The position numbers were made by a program, and so were the translations under genes. From Amycolatopsis orientalis DSM 40040 = KCTC 9412 (GTDB lineage Bacteria > Actinomycetota > Actinomycetes > Mycobacteriales > Pseudonocardiaceae): a stretch of DNA of 64,000 nt. How positions within the stretch are numbered: position 1 is the first letter of the stretch; each line of letters starts with the position of its first letter. Of this stretch, positions 20,026 through 29,061 are shown piece by piece. The stretch lies in NCBI RefSeq assembly GCF_000478275.1, contig NZ_ASJB01000077.1, positions 1 to 64,000 on the forward strand, written 5' to 3'. A model generated the notes under the pieces. That model was not told the DNA's origin. It saw only the letters and a program-made list of their open reading frames with translations, and did no database searches.

Positions 20026-20799
20026 GTGGCCACTCCTCCCGGGCAGGATCCGCAGCCCTTTCAGCAGCAGCCGGATGCCCCGCCGATGGTCGTGTCGGTT
20101 TCAGGGCCCATGGATCCGGCGGAGGAGCAGGCGCGACCCGGCCGACCGGAGCCCCGCAGACTCGTAGCGGCGGGGCTGGCCACCCTGGCCCTCGTGCTGA
20201 CCCTCATGGGCTGCCTCTTCCCGTTCTTCAGTACTGAGCATCGGCTCGGCTTCGAGCGCAGCGACGCGTTCATGATCGTGGTCGTCCAAGGCGCCTGGGA
20301 CACGAAGGTCATTCAGCCCAACGAGCCCTCTACGACCATGTCGGCGTCGCCCGTCGGTATCCCGCTCCTGGTCGCCGCCGCGATCTTCCTGGCGGCCGTG
20401 ATCGCCAGTGCCCGTGCCTCCCGGCTGCGACGGCCGGGTGCCCTGGACCGATGGCTCACCACCATCGCGGCTGTGTTCCTGGCCGGGGCCGTCTCCACCA
20501 CCGCGATGGCGGGATTCGGACGTCCGCTCGGGGAATCCGCCAAAGCGACAGTGACCTTCGAAGCGGGAATGTGGGCTCTCTTCGCCGCGATCGTCGCCGC
20601 AGCCGGCGCGGCGGTCATGAGTCACCGTGTCGACGAGGCTGAGGTCCCGTCGGCCGGGGATCCGAGTTTCGCGGACATGCCCACCCCGAAGGACGGCATC
20701 TCCATCACGGTCCTCCCTCCTGAGCCACAGCCCGCGCCGCAGCCGGACTACTCGGCCTTCGCACCGCCCCCGGATCCCGGCCCAAAGGAGCGCGGTTAG
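20026..20799 (+). CDS. Four-helix membrane protein of unknown function
   Basis: 257 aa from the GTG at 20026, chosen because GGAAGGA lies 7 nt upstream; an in-frame ATG at 19990 would add 12 residues but has a weak site. A Pro/Gln-rich cytoplasmic start is followed by about four hydrophobic segments (RLVAAGLATLALVLTLMGC, PLLVAAAIFLAAVIASA, TIAAVFLAGAVSTTAMAGF, ALFAAIVAAAGAAVM) and a Pro-rich tail. No family is recognised. The TAG stop is part of a repeat copy. Confidence 0.65.
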   Translation: MATPPGQDPQPFQQQPDAPPMVVSVSGPMDPAEEQARPGRPEPRRLVAAGLATLALVLTLMGCLFPFFSTEHRLGFERSDAFMIVVVQGAWDTKVIQPNEPSTTMSASPVGIPLLVAAAIFLAAVIASARASRLRRPGALDRWLTTIAAVFLAGAVSTTAMAGFGRPLGESAKATVTFEAGMWALFAAIVAAAGAAVMSHRVDEAEVPSAGDPSFADMPTPKDGISITVLPPEPQPAPQPDYSAFAPPPDPGPKERG

Positions 20800-20814
20800 C
20801 CCGCTAAACGCGCT
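20788..20814. repeat. Interspersed repeat copy overlapping a stop codon
   Basis: GCGCGGTTAGCCCGCTAAAC followed by GCGCT. The TAG at 20797-20799 ends the upstream membrane-protein gene, and the copy continues towards the LysE gene. Confidence 0.8.
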
Positions 20815-20837
20815 CGCGCCGGTCGATACGGTGGGGG

Positions 20838-21482
20838 ATGAGGTGGCCGATGACTTGGGCGGTGGTCTTTTTCGGTGCGGCGGTGCTCGTGGCTTTTACG
20901 CCAGGGGCGAACAACCTGCTTGGTCTGCACCACGGCATGACACAGGGCGCATGGAAAGGGCTTGCCGGCCTGTTAGGCCGATTGGCCGCGTTCACCGTGC
21001 TGATCGCGGCCGTCGCCGCAGGACTCGGGCAGCTCCTCGCCGCCTCCGAACTTGCACTCACGGTGATCAAGTGGGCCGGTGTCGCCTACCTCGTCTGGCT
21101 CGGCGGCCGGCTGCTGTGGTCGACCTTCCGCGGCGAACGGACGACGCTGGTCCCGGGGCCGCGAGGCGCCGAGCCCATACCGGCACTGCGGATCGCGAGA
21201 AAGGAGTTCGTCGTCGCGATCACCAACCCGAAGGCGATCCTCATCTTCACCGCGTTCGTCCCCCAGTTCATCGACGCAGCTCACGGCTCTTTTCCCGCCC
21301 AGATCGCGATTCTCGGCGCCGTCTATCTGGTCGCCGAATTCGTCGCGGGCGCCACGTACATCGGAGTCGGCACGCTCGTGAAGTCGCTCCGGCTGTCCCG
21401 TCGCGCCACCCGCAACGTCGACCGCGGCACCGGCATCGTGCTCCTCGGCATGGCCGGTGCCATCGCCGCGTCGAACTCCTGA
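20838..21482 (+). CDS. LysE/RhtB family amino-acid exporter
   Basis: 214 aa. The N-terminal signature FTPGANNLLGLHHGMTQG (about residues 20-37) and the middle motif RKEFVVAITNPKAILIF are typical of LysE/RhtB/LeuE efflux proteins. About six transmembrane helices are expected. They export basic amino acids, homoserine or threonine; the substrate here is unknown. An ATG at 20850 (MTWAVVFFG) behind GAGGTGG is an alternative start. It is unrelated to the ribosomal genes around it. Confidence 0.85.
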   Translation: MRWPMTWAVVFFGAAVLVAFTPGANNLLGLHHGMTQGAWKGLAGLLGRLAAFTVLIAAVAAGLGQLLAASELALTVIKWAGVAYLVWLGGRLLWSTFRGERTTLVPGPRGAEPIPALRIARKEFVVAITNPKAILIFTAFVPQFIDAAHGSFPAQIAILGAVYLVAEFVAGATYIGVGTLVKSLRLSRRATRNVDRGTGIVLLGMAGAIAASNS

Positions 21483-21493
21483 ACCCCGCACCT

Positions 21494-21526
21494 GATCACG
21501 GTGCGTTCAGCGGGCTAACCGTGATC
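21494..21526. repeat. Interspersed repeat copy with a flanking 9-bp inverted repeat
   Basis: GATCACGGT (21494-21502) and ACCGTGATC (21518-21526) pair around GCGTTCAGCGGGCTA, so the single copy can fold alone. It lies 11 nt after the LysE stop. Confidence 0.8.
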
Positions 21527-21675
21527 CGCGCGGTCCGGAAAGCGGGGTACGACAGCGTGTTCTGTCAAGGTTCCGGAGCGAGAAGCGGAAGTCGATCAAC
21601 CTGACGGACCAACCTTCGTTCGGAAAACCCGCACGCACTGCGAACACGCCCTGTGAAGCTGTTAGAGTCGGCGAC

Positions 21676-21705
21676 ACGCTTCGGGACGAGTGTGCCCCGA
21701 AGCGT
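21676..21705 (+). promoter_or_regulatory. Hairpin in the secY leader
   Basis: ACGCTTCGGG (21676-21685) and CCCGAAGCGT (21696-21705) form a perfect 10-bp stem with a 10-nt loop, about 100 nt before the secY start. It lies in the 321-nt gap before secY (21483-21803), which otherwise holds a repeat copy and a possible -10 (TTAGAGT near 21662). The role may be attenuation or mRNA stability. Confidence 0.45.
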
Positions 21706-21803
21706 TCCTGGCTTGTGCCAGAAAGCTGTGTGTTCCTGCCGGTCTCAGGCCGGCCAAGCCGATCGTCGGTAAGACAGCCGACGACGCCGAGGAGGTCCCC
21801 CGC

Positions 21804-23111
21804 GTGCTCAGCGCCTTCCGCTCGGCTCTCGCGACGCCGGATCTACGTAAAAAGATCCTGTTCACGCTAGCCATCGTCGCGGTCTACCGAATCGGTGCCA
21901 CCATCCCGGCCCCGGGCATCTCTTACTCAGCCGTGCAGCAATGTACGGAGACGGGGTCGCAGGAGGGCGTCTATCAGCTCCTGAACCTGTTCAGCGGCGG
22001 TGCGCTGCTGCAGCTGTCGCTGTTCTCGACCGGCATCATGCCGTACATCACGGCGAGCATCATCGTCCAGCTTCTCACCGTGGTCATCCCGCGGTTCGAG
22101 GAGCTGAAGAAGGAAGGCCAGGCCGGCCAGGGCAAGCTGACCCAGTACACCCGGTACCTGACGATCGCCCTCGCGGTCCTGCAGGCGACCGGTGTGGTGG
22201 CACTCGCCGACCGCAAGCAGCTCTTCCCTCAGTGCACCACCGCGATCATCCCGGACAACAGCGTCTACACGCTGGCCATCATCGTCGTCACGATGACCGC
22301 CGGTACCGCCGTCATGATGTGGCTGGGTGAGCTGATCACCGAGCGCGGTGTCGGCAACGGCATGTCCGTCCTGATCTTCCTGAACATCGCGGCCCGCATC
22401 CCGATCGAGGGTGGCAACATCCTCAGCAGCGCCGGCCCGGTGGTCTTCACCCTCATCTGCGTGTTCGGCCTGGTGATCATCGCCAGCGTCATCTTCGTCG
22501 AGCAGGGCCAGCGCCGGATCCCGGTGCAGTACGCCAAGCGCATGATCGGCCGCCGCATGTACGGCGGAACCTCGACCTACCTGCCGATCAAGGTGAACCA
22601 GGCCGGTGTCATCCCGGTCATCTTCGCCTCGTCGCTGCTCTACCTGCCGGACCTGATCGCCCGCCTCGTCGGGGACCCGAACAGCAACGCCGGGTGGCAG
22701 GTCTTCATCCAGAACTACATCGTCAACCAGTCCAGCTGGGCGCACGTCCTGCTGTACTTCGCGTTGATCATCTTCTTCACGTACTTCTACATCACGATCA
22801 CGTTCAATGTGGACGAGCGTGCGGAAGAAATGAAGAAGTTCGGTGGCTTCATCCCGGGTATCCGCCCGGGCCGTCCCACCGCGGAGTACCTCAGCTACGT
22901 CCTCGGCCGGATCACCCTGCCGGGCTCGCTGTACCTGGGCATCATCGCGATCCTTCCGAACTTCTTCCTGTCCGTCACCGGCAGCGGGAACAACCAGAAC
23001 TTCCCGTTCGGTGGCACGGCTGTGCTGATCATGGTCGGTGTCGGTCTCGACACCGTGAAGCAGATCGAAAGCCAGCTGATGCAACGTAACTACGAAGGGT
23101 TCTTGAAGTGA
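21804..23111 (+). CDS. secY: Protein translocase subunit SecY
   Basis: 435 aa. GTG at 21804 behind GAGGAGGTCC gives [20 protein letters not shown]. It is the channel subunit of SecYEG, with ten transmembrane helices. Conserved features include the N-terminal TIPAPGI, the plug region after TM1 ([20 protein letters not shown]) and the cytosolic [14 protein letters not shown]-like loop. It overlaps adk by four bases. Confidence 0.97.
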   Translation: MLSAFRSALATPDLRKKILFTLAIVAVYRIGATIPAPGISYSAVQQCTETGSQEGVYQLLNLFSGGALLQLSLFSTGIMPYITASIIVQLLTVVIPRFEELKKEGQAGQGKLTQYTRYLTIALAVLQATGVVALADRKQLFPQCTTAIIPDNSVYTLAIIVVTMTAGTAVMMWLGELITERGVGNGMSVLIFLNIAARIPIEGGNILSSAGPVVFTLICVFGLVIIASVIFVEQGQRRIPVQYAKRMIGRRMYGGTSTYLPIKVNQAGVIPVIFASSLLYLPDLIARLVGDPNSNAGWQVFIQNYIVNQSSWAHVLLYFALIIFFTYFYITITFNVDERAEEMKKFGGFIPGIRPGRPTAEYLSYVLGRITLPGSLYLGIIAILPNFFLSVTGSGNNQNFPFGGTAVLIMVGVGLDTVKQIESQLMQRNYEGFLK

Positions 23112-23662
23112 CGCGCCTGGTTCTCGTTGGCCCTCCTGGCGCGGGCAAAGGTACTCAGGCGGTAGCACTGTCGGAGAAGCTCCGGATCCCGCACATCTCG
23201 ACCGGCGATCTGTTCCGCGCCCACGTGGGCGAGCAGACGCCGCTGGGCCAGGAAGCCAAGCGCTACCTGGATTCCGGTGAACTCGTGCCCGACTCGGTCA
23301 CGAACGAGATGGTGCGCGAGCGCCTGGCCGAACCGGACGCCAAGGCCGGCTTCCTGCTGGACGGCTTCCCTCGCAACACGAAGCAGGCCGAGGTCCTCGG
23401 TGAGATCCTCGGCGAGGCCGACACCTCGCTCAACGCGGTCATCCAGCTCCAGGTTTCGGAAGACGTCGTCGTCGAGCGGCTGCTTTCGCGCGGCCGCTCG
23501 GACGACACCGAAGAGGTCATCCGTCGTCGCCAGCAGATCTACGTGTCCGAGACGGCTCCGCTGCTCGAGTACTACGCGGACATCCTGGTCACGGTCAACG
23601 GCGTCGGCACCGTCGACGAGATCTCCGCTCGCGTGCTGGAAGCGCTGCGCGACCGCACGTGA
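23108..23662 (+). CDS. adk: Adenylate kinase, short (LID-less) form
   Basis: 184 aa. GTG start overlapping the secY stop (GTGA). P-loop [11 protein letters not shown] at residues 7-17; [11 protein letters not shown] is the NMP/adenine site. The length and the stretch around [15 protein letters not shown] show the short LID, lacking the 30-residue zinc-type insert, as in mycobacteria. It equilibrates ATP, AMP and ADP. Confidence 0.97.
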   Translation: MTRLVLVGPPGAGKGTQAVALSEKLRIPHISTGDLFRAHVGEQTPLGQEAKRYLDSGELVPDSVTNEMVRERLAEPDAKAGFLLDGFPRNTKQAEVLGEILGEADTSLNAVIQLQVSEDVVVERLLSRGRSDDTEEVIRRRQQIYVSETAPLLEYYADILVTVNGVGTVDEISARVLEALRDRT

Positions 23663-23706
23663 ATCTCGGAGGACTGCGTGTACTGCAACGACTTCGTCGT
23701 GGGCGC

Positions 23707-24483
23707 ATGATCGAACTCAAGAGCCCGGGTGAGCTCCAGGCGATGCGGGCCGCCGGACTGGTCGTCTGGCGCACCCTCACCGCGGTGCGCGAGATCGCCA
23801 AGCCGGGGGCGACCACGGCCGATCTGGACGAGCTCGCCGAGCAGACGATCCGCGACGCCGGCGCGGTGCCCTCGTTCAAGGGCTACCACGGCTTCCCGGC
23901 GTCGATCTGTGCCTCGGTGAACGAGCAGATCGTCCACGGCATCCCGTCGAAGACGCAGGTGCTGAACGAGGGCGACATCATCTCCGTCGACTGCGGCGCG
24001 ATCCTCGACGGTTGGCATGGCGACTCCGCAGTCACCCTCGCGATCGGGGAGGTGTCGAAGGCCGATTTGGCGCTTTCGGCGGCCACCGAGGCGGCGATGT
24101 GGGCGGGGATCGCTGCGGTGTCGTCCGGCGGACGGCTCACGGACATCTCGTACGCCGTGCAGACCGCGGCCGAGAAGGCTGGCCGGGAAGACGGCATCGA
24201 GTACGGGATGATCGTCGAATACGGCGGTCACGGTATCGGCCGCCAGATGCACATGGACCCGTTCCTGCCGAACCTGGGCAAACCGGGCAAGGGCCCGCGG
24301 CTCAAGACCGGCATGGCGCTCGCGATCGAGCCCATGCTGACCGGTGGCGGGGGCGAGACCGTCGAGCTCGACGACGGGTGGACCGTCGTGACCGCGGACG
24401 GCTCGAGGGCCGCGCACTGGGAGCACACCGTCGCCATCACGGACGACGGCCCCTGGGTCCTGACCGCCCCCGAAGACGCCTGA
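23707..24483 (+). CDS. map: Methionine aminopeptidase, type I
   Basis: 258 aa from the ATG at 23707 ([17 protein letters not shown]). A GTG at 23659 overlapping the adk stop would add 16 residues and cannot be excluded. Metal and catalytic residues are visible: the His in KGYHGFPAS, the Asps in [18 protein letters not shown], the His in [10 protein letters not shown], and the Glus in AIEPML and EHTVAIT. It removes the initiator Met co-translationally. Part of the secY-adk-map operon. Confidence 0.96.
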   Translation: MIELKSPGELQAMRAAGLVVWRTLTAVREIAKPGATTADLDELAEQTIRDAGAVPSFKGYHGFPASICASVNEQIVHGIPSKTQVLNEGDIISVDCGAILDGWHGDSAVTLAIGEVSKADLALSAATEAAMWAGIAAVSSGGRLTDISYAVQTAAEKAGREDGIEYGMIVEYGGHGIGRQMHMDPFLPNLGKPGKGPRLKTGMALAIEPMLTGGGGETVELDDGWTVVTADGSRAAHWEHTVAITDDGPWVLTAPEDA

Positions 24484-24500
24484 CCCTCCCTGCCCCTCCC

Positions 24501-24764
24501 GATCGCCTTTAGCCCCCTAATCGCGATCGCGCCCCCGACCTGCGTTTAGCCCCCTAATCGCGCTCCCCGGAGCACGATTAGGGGGCTAAAGTCGAGGCGG
24601 TGGGCGCCGGAGCGCAGTCAGGCCGCTAAACGCGGGGCGGCCCAGCGCGGGCGCCCAGGCCCTCGGCGAAGCGTCTGAGGCTTGCCCCCATCGGGTGCAC
24701 CTCGCCTGCCCGGCGCGCCAGGTCACGGCTCCGCCGGAGCGCGGTTAGCCCGCGAAACGCAGGT
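24501..24764. repeat. Five-copy cluster of the interspersed repeat
   Basis: Copies are at 24501-24528 (forward, CCCC), 24541-24565 (forward, CCCC), 24570-24597 (reverse, GGGG), 24609-24634 (reverse, degenerate) and 24735-24764 (reverse, CCCG). The second and third pair into a hairpin of about 21 bp with one mismatch and a 2-nt loop. The cluster fills the first half of the map-infA gap. Confidence 0.85.
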
Positions 24765-24858
24765 CGGCGCAGGCGTACGATGGAGGCGGTTGCCATCGAC
24801 GGGCTCAGGGGTCATCTAACACAGTTACCCCCCGTTTGGGGCTCACGACACGGGTTGC

Positions 24859-24880
24859 GTACACTGTCAAGTCGGTGTAC
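24859..24880 (+). promoter_or_regulatory. Operator-like dyad upstream of infA
   Basis: GTACACTG-TCAAGT-CGGTGTAC is a near-perfect 8-bp dyad (7 of 8) 140 nt before infA. It overlaps possible promoter elements (TTGCGT at 24855-24860). The remainder of 24765-25020 has no gene I would support. Confidence 0.4.
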
Positions 24881-25020
24881 TCATCGCGCCCGGATCCAGC
24901 GCGCTCGTGATTTCTCGCGAACGGACATTGGACTCGGGGAGGAGTGTGCCGATGCACCACCCAGCCAAGCACTCAAGGCTCAATTGATCACACTGCGTAG
25001 CGACAGGAAATGCGGAGGAC

Positions 25021-25242
25021 ATGGGCAAGAAAGACGGGGCCATCGAGGTCGAAGGCCGCGTAGTCGAGCCGCTCCCCAACGCGATGTTCCGCGTCGAGTT
25101 GGAGAACGGCCACAAGGTCCTTGCACACATCAGCGGCAAGATGCGGCAGCACTACATCCGCATCCTGCCCGAGGACAGGGTTGTCGTGGAGCTCTCGCCC
25201 TACGACTTGTCTCGTGGTCGCATCGTCTACCGCTACAAGTGA
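25021..25242 (+). CDS. infA: Translation initiation factor IF-1
   Basis: 73 aa OB-fold protein, [20 protein letters not shown] to RGRIVYRYK, full length. The ATG follows GCGGAGGAC. It binds the A site of the 30S subunit during initiation. First gene of the alpha operon here; rpmJ follows after 36 nt. Confidence 0.98.
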   Translation: MGKKDGAIEVEGRVVEPLPNAMFRVELENGHKVLAHISGKMRQHYIRILPEDRVVVELSPYDLSRGRIVYRYK

Positions 25243-25278
25243 TCACGACGAGTTAGCACAAGCAGGAGAGCAGGAGAC

Positions 25279-25392
25279 GTGAAGGTCCAGCCGAGCGTCA
25301 AGAAGATCTGCGACAAGTGCAAGGTGATCCGCCGCCACGGCCGGATCATGGTGATCTGCGAGAACCTGCGGCACAAGCAGCGGCAGGGCTGA
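25279..25392 (+). CDS. rpmJ: 50S ribosomal protein bL36, zinc-binding form
   Basis: 37 aa. GTG start behind CAGGAGA, stop TGA at 25390-25392. The zinc ribbon is intact: C11 and C14 in ICDKCKV, C27 in VICEN, then His in RHKQRQG. It is the C+ paralogue and binds 23S rRNA late in assembly. Together with the zinc-type uS14, it shows this locus encodes the zinc-replete ribosomal set. Confidence 0.96.
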   Translation: MKVQPSVKKICDKCKVIRRHGRIMVICENLRHKQRQG

Positions 25393-25445
25393 TCACTCGC
25401 ACTCGTTCAGAGTGGATTGACGGCTACACAATCTCCCCGCACCTG

Positions 25446-25467
25446 CCGGGCCGTGCGAACGGCCCGG
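25446..25467 (+). promoter_or_regulatory. Hairpin in the rpmJ-rpsM gap
   Basis: CCGGGCCGT-GCGA-ACGGCCCGG, a perfect 9-bp stem with a tetraloop, in the 205-nt gap before rpsM. It could attenuate read-through from infA-rpmJ or be part of an rpsM leader. A TTGACG at 25417-25422 lacks a matching -10. Confidence 0.45.
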
Positions 25468-25597
25468 TTCACCCCCGGACTTCAGGCCGGGGCCGGGACA
25501 CCCGAAGCGCAAGCCAAGGGCACGACAGGCGAGTCGGTCCCGGGACCGGACGGGGAGCAGACCTGAAGATGAATTCTATGAAGGAGCATCAACGCCA

Positions 25598-25978
25598 ATG
25601 GCACGACTCGCTGGCGTAGACCTCCCCCGCGAAAAGCGGTTGGAGATCGCGCTGACCTACATCTACGGCATCGGCCGTACCCGCTCGAAGCAGCTCATCG
25701 CGGCTGCCGAGCTCAACGCGGACACCCGCGTCAAGGATCTGAGCGATGACGACCTCGCCAAGCTGCGGGTCTACATCGAAGAGAACTTCAAGGTCGAGGG
25801 TGACCTTCGCCGTGAGGTGAACGCCGACATCCGTCGGAAGATCGAGATCGGGTGCTACGAGGGCCTTCGCTGGCGTCGCGGACTTCCCGTCCGTGGTCAG
25901 CGCACCAAGACCAACGCCCGCACCCGTAAGGGTCCGAAGAAGACGGTCGCCGGCAAGAAGAAGGCTGGCAAGAAGTGA
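25598..25978 (+). CDS. rpsM: 30S ribosomal protein uS13
   Basis: 126 aa. [19 protein letters not shown] start. The helix-two-turn-helix and the basic C-terminal tail reaching the P site ([17 protein letters not shown]) are complete. It forms the head bridge to the 50S subunit. The stop overlaps the next, unassigned, reading frame by four bases (GTGA). Confidence 0.98.
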   Translation: MARLAGVDLPREKRLEIALTYIYGIGRTRSKQLIAAAELNADTRVKDLSDDDLAKLRVYIEENFKVEGDLRREVNADIRRKIEIGCYEGLRWRRGLPVRGQRTKTNARTRKGPKKTVAGKKKAGKK

Positions 25979-26160
25979 GCGTCCAGGGCAAGAAGGTCGT
26001 GCAGATGGGCGGCGTTCACCGCCGCGGCTCGGCATGTGTCTCGCCCAAGGCGCTCTACGCCCGCCCGATGGCGCTCCGCAACCTGTACACCGACGCCGGT
26101 TCGATCATCCGGCGCGGCCAGGCCGAAGCGGTCGCCGCTCACCAAGAGAACGCGCGCTAA
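25975..26160 (+). CDS. Unrecognised 61-aa basic protein between rpsM and rpsK
   Basis: The GTG start overlaps the rpsM stop (GTGA), and TAA comes 18 nt before rpsK, so it is embedded and translationally coupled. Codon third positions are almost all G or C, as in its neighbours, which supports real coding. The product is basic ([19 protein letters not shown], then [19 protein letters not shown]), with one cysteine and no signal peptide or membrane helix. rpsM and rpsK are normally adjacent, so this is an insertion in a highly conserved operon. Function unknown; a ribosome-associated role is inference. Confidence 0.6.
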   Translation: MSVQGKKVVQMGGVHRRGSACVSPKALYARPMALRNLYTDAGSIIRRGQAEAVAAHQENAR

Positions 26161-26178
26161 CAGGAGAACCCTCAGAAC

Positions 26179-26586
26179 ATGCCACCGAAGTCTCGTACTG
26201 CGGCGGGGGCCAAGAAGGTCCGCCGCAAGGAAAAGAAGAATGTCGCGCACGGCCACGCGCACATCAAGAGCACCTTCAACAACACCATCGTCTCGATCAC
26301 GGACCCGACCGGTGCCGTGATCGCGTGGGCGTCGAGTGGTCACGTGGGCTTCAAGGGCTCGCGTAAGTCCACCCCGTTCGCCGCGCAGATGGCCGCCGAG
26401 AACGCCGCCCGCAAGGCTGCCGAGCACGGCATGAAGAAGGTCGACGTTTTCGTGAAGGGCCCGGGTTCGGGCCGCGAGACGGCGATCCGCTCGCTGCAGG
26501 CGGCCGGCCTCGAGGTCGGCACCATCCAGGACGTGACCCCGCAGCCTCACAACGGCTGCCGCCCGCCCAAGCGGCGCCGGGTCTGA
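26179..26586 (+). CDS. rpsK: 30S ribosomal protein uS11
   Basis: 135 aa. A basic N-terminal arm ([20 protein letters not shown]) is followed by the conserved [18 protein letters not shown] core and the C-terminal [13 protein letters not shown]. It sits on the platform near the mRNA exit. rpsD follows after 23 nt. Confidence 0.98.
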   Translation: MPPKSRTAAGAKKVRRKEKKNVAHGHAHIKSTFNNTIVSITDPTGAVIAWASSGHVGFKGSRKSTPFAAQMAAENAARKAAEHGMKKVDVFVKGPGSGRETAIRSLQAAGLEVGTIQDVTPQPHNGCRPPKRRRV

Positions 26587-26609
26587 GGAACGGGGAGGAG
26601 TAAGAAGAA

Positions 26610-27215
26610 ATGGCTCGTTACACCGGCCCCGCGACGCGTATTTCGCGTCGCCTCAAGGTTGACCTCATCGGCGGCGACCAGGCTTTCGAGCGTCGCCCCT
26701 ATCCGCCCGGCCAGCACGGCCGTGGCCGGATCAAGGAGTCCGAGTACCTCCTGCAGTCGCAGGAGAAGCAGAAGGCTCGTTACACCTACGGCGTTCTCGA
26801 GCGTCAGTTCGTCCGGTACTACAAGGAAGCCGTCCGGCGTCCCGGTAAGACCGGTGAGAACCTGCTGCAGATCCTCGAGTCCCGCCTGGACAACGTGATC
26901 TACCGCGCCGGCATCGCCCGCACCCGCCGTCAGGCGCGTCAGCTGGTGAGCCACGGCCACTTCGTGGTCAACGGCGTCAAGGTCAACGTGCCCTCGTACC
27001 AGGTCAGCAAGTGGGACATCATCGACGTGCGGCCGAAGTCGTTCGCGATGCTGCCCTTCGTCGCTGCCAAGGAGTCGTTCGGCGAGCGTCCCGTTCCCGC
27101 GTGGCTCCAGGTTGTTCCGTCCAACCTCCGTGTGCTGGTCCACCAGCTCCCGGAGCGCGCTCAGATCGACGTTCCGGTCCAGGAACAGCTGATCGTCGAG
27201 CTCTACTCGAAGTGA
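26610..27215 (+). CDS. rpsD: 30S ribosomal protein uS4
   Basis: 201 aa. The N-terminus lacks the four cysteines of zinc-type uS4, so it is the zinc-free form. The S4 RNA-binding domain is clear ([20 protein letters not shown]). It is a primary 16S rRNA binder and fidelity protein. Two hairpins separate it from rpoA. Confidence 0.97.
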   Translation: MARYTGPATRISRRLKVDLIGGDQAFERRPYPPGQHGRGRIKESEYLLQSQEKQKARYTYGVLERQFVRYYKEAVRRPGKTGENLLQILESRLDNVIYRAGIARTRRQARQLVSHGHFVVNGVKVNVPSYQVSKWDIIDVRPKSFAMLPFVAAKESFGERPVPAWLQVVPSNLRVLVHQLPERAQIDVPVQEQLIVELYSK

Positions 27216-27220
27216 TCCAT

Positions 27221-27283
27221 CACCGGGCCGGGGAAACCCCGGCCCGGTGTGGGCACGGGCGGCGGCGCCCGGAGTGCGCCGCC
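27221..27283 (+). terminator. Two hairpins between rpsD and rpoA
   Basis: 27221-27249 is a perfect 13-bp stem (CACCGGGCCGGGG/CCCCGGCCCGGTG, loop AAA). 27261-27283 is GGCGGCGC/GCGCCGCC with a 7-nt loop, followed by GTTTC. In the 127-nt gap they could partly terminate or attenuate, giving rpoA a separate expression level. Confidence 0.7.
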
Positions 27284-27342
27284 GTTTCGCCATCCCTTTC
27301 GGTGTCATATGGCGGGCGCCGTTTGGAAAGGAATTAGGAAAG

Positions 27343-28416
27343 ATGCTGATTTCCCAGCGGCCGGCTCTCGGCGAAGAGACGGTCAACGAGACTCGCTCCC
27401 GGTTCACCATCGAACCGCTGGAGCCCGGCTTCGGCTACACGCTCGGCAACTCGCTGCGGCGCACGCTGCTGTCGTCCATTCCGGGCGCGGCCGTGACGAG
27501 CATCCGCATCGACGGCGTGCTGCACGAGTTCACCACCGTTCCGGGGGTGAAGGAAGACGTCACCGACATCATCCTGAACCTCAAGGAGCTCGTGGTCTCC
27601 TCGGAAGAGGACGAGCCGGTCACCATGTACCTGCGCAAGCAGGGCCCCGGTGAGGTCACGGCCGCCGACATCGTGCCCCCGGCCGGTGTCACCGTGCACA
27701 ACCCGGATCTGCACATCGCGTCGCTGAACGGCAAGGGCAAGCTCGAGATCGAGCTCGTCGTCGAGCGCGGCCGCGGTTACGTTCCGGCCCTGCAGAACAA
27801 GCAGGCGGGCGCGGAGATCGGCCGGATCCCGGTCGACTCCATCTACTCCCCGGTGCTGAAGGTGACCTACAAGGTCGAGGCGACCCGTGTCGAGCAGCGC
27901 ACCGACTTCGACAAGCTGATCCTGGACGTGGAGACGAAGCCGTCGATCACGCCGCGGGACGCCGTCGCGTCGGCCGGTAAGACGCTGGTGGAGCTGTTCG
28001 GTCTCGCGCGCGAGCTGAACGTCGACGCCGAGGGCATCGAGATCGGCCCGTCGCCGCAGGAGGCGGACACCATCGCCGCCTACGCGATGCCGATCGAGGA
28101 CCTGGACCTCACCGTCCGGTCGTACAACTGCCTCAAGCGCGAGGGCATCCACACCGTCGGCGAACTGGTCTCGCGCAGCGAGGCCGACCTGCTGGACATC
28201 CGCAACTTCGGTGCGAAGTCGATCGACGAGGTCAAGCTCAAGCTCGTCGGTCTCGGCCTCGCGCTGAAGGACAGCCCGCCCGGGTTCGACCCGACCGCGG
28301 CCGCGGCCAGCTACGACGGTGAAGGCTGGTCCGAGGGCGTCGACAGCATCACGGACGGAATTTCGGACAATGGCCACGACGATGGCCAGGACTACGCAGA
28401 GACGGAGCAGCTGTAA
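27343..28416 (+). CDS. rpoA: DNA-directed RNA polymerase subunit alpha
   Basis: 357 aa. The ATG at 27343 behind TTAGGAAAG gives [20 protein letters not shown]. The N-terminal dimerisation domain ([21 protein letters not shown]) and the C-terminal domain that binds UP elements and activators ([19 protein letters not shown], then [14 protein letters not shown]) are complete. The acidic tail ends in [12 protein letters not shown]. Confidence 0.98.
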   Translation: MLISQRPALGEETVNETRSRFTIEPLEPGFGYTLGNSLRRTLLSSIPGAAVTSIRIDGVLHEFTTVPGVKEDVTDIILNLKELVVSSEEDEPVTMYLRKQGPGEVTAADIVPPAGVTVHNPDLHIASLNGKGKLEIELVVERGRGYVPALQNKQAGAEIGRIPVDSIYSPVLKVTYKVEATRVEQRTDFDKLILDVETKPSITPRDAVASAGKTLVELFGLARELNVDAEGIEIGPSPQEADTIAAYAMPIEDLDLTVRSYNCLKREGIHTVGELVSRSEADLLDIRNFGAKSIDEVKLKLVGLGLALKDSPPGFDPTAAAASYDGEGWSEGVDSITDGISDNGHDDGQDYAETEQL

Positions 28417-28493
28417 GGCCAGCTACGGCTCCCTCACACCAGTAGGGGTGGGGGAGCGACGGCCTCCAGCTGTGAGCTGAACGAGGAGAACCG

Positions 28494-29057
28494 ATGCCCA
28501 CCCCCACAAAGGGACCCCGTCTCGGCGGGTCGCCCGCGCACGAGCGGCTGATTCTGGCCAACCTGGCCACCCAGCTGTTCGAGCACGGCAAGATCACGAC
28601 GACCGAGGCGAAGGCCCGGCGGGTGCGCCCGCTGGCCGAGAAGCTGATCACGAAGGCGAAGCGGGGCGACCTGCACAACCGTCGTCAGATCCAGCGCATC
28701 GTGCGCGACAAGGATGTCGTGCACAAGCTGATCGCCGAGATCGGCCCGTTCTTCGCGGAGCGTCCGGGTGGCTACACCCGGATCACCAAGACGATGGCGC
28801 GCAAGGGCGACAACGCCCCCATGGCGGTCATCGAGCTGGTGGCCGAGAAGACCGTCACCGCCGAGGCCGAGGCCGCGCGCAAGACGAAGTTCGCCAAGGA
28901 CGAGCCGAAGGCTGCCGCCCCGGCCGCCGAGGAGACCACCGACGCCCCTGAGGCTGCCGACACGGCCGCCACCGAGGCTCCGGAGGCCACCGAGGCTCCC
29001 GCCGCCGACGAGGCCGCTGAGGCCCCCGCCGCGGACGCGGACAGCAAGAAGGACTGA
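28494..29057 (+). CDS. rplQ: 50S ribosomal protein bL17 with Ala/Glu-rich extension
   Basis: 187 aa. Residues 1-120 are canonical bL17 ([20 protein letters not shown], then [20 protein letters not shown]). The last 65 residues are an acidic Ala/Glu/Pro tail, common in actinobacteria. It lies near the tunnel exit. The stop is 4 nt before the unusual CTG start proposed for truA. Confidence 0.97.
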   Translation: MPTPTKGPRLGGSPAHERLILANLATQLFEHGKITTTEAKARRVRPLAEKLITKAKRGDLHNRRQIQRIVRDKDVVHKLIAEIGPFFAERPGGYTRITKTMARKGDNAPMAVIELVAEKTVTAEAEAARKTKFAKDEPKAAAPAAEETTDAPEAADTAATEAPEATEAPAADEAAEAPAADADSKKD

Positions 29058-29061
29058 CGTC

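Noticed and set aside
24780-25256. Forward frame upstream of and across infA
   Set aside because: It overlaps infA in another frame and begins in the promoter region; no motif or ribosome-binding site supports it.
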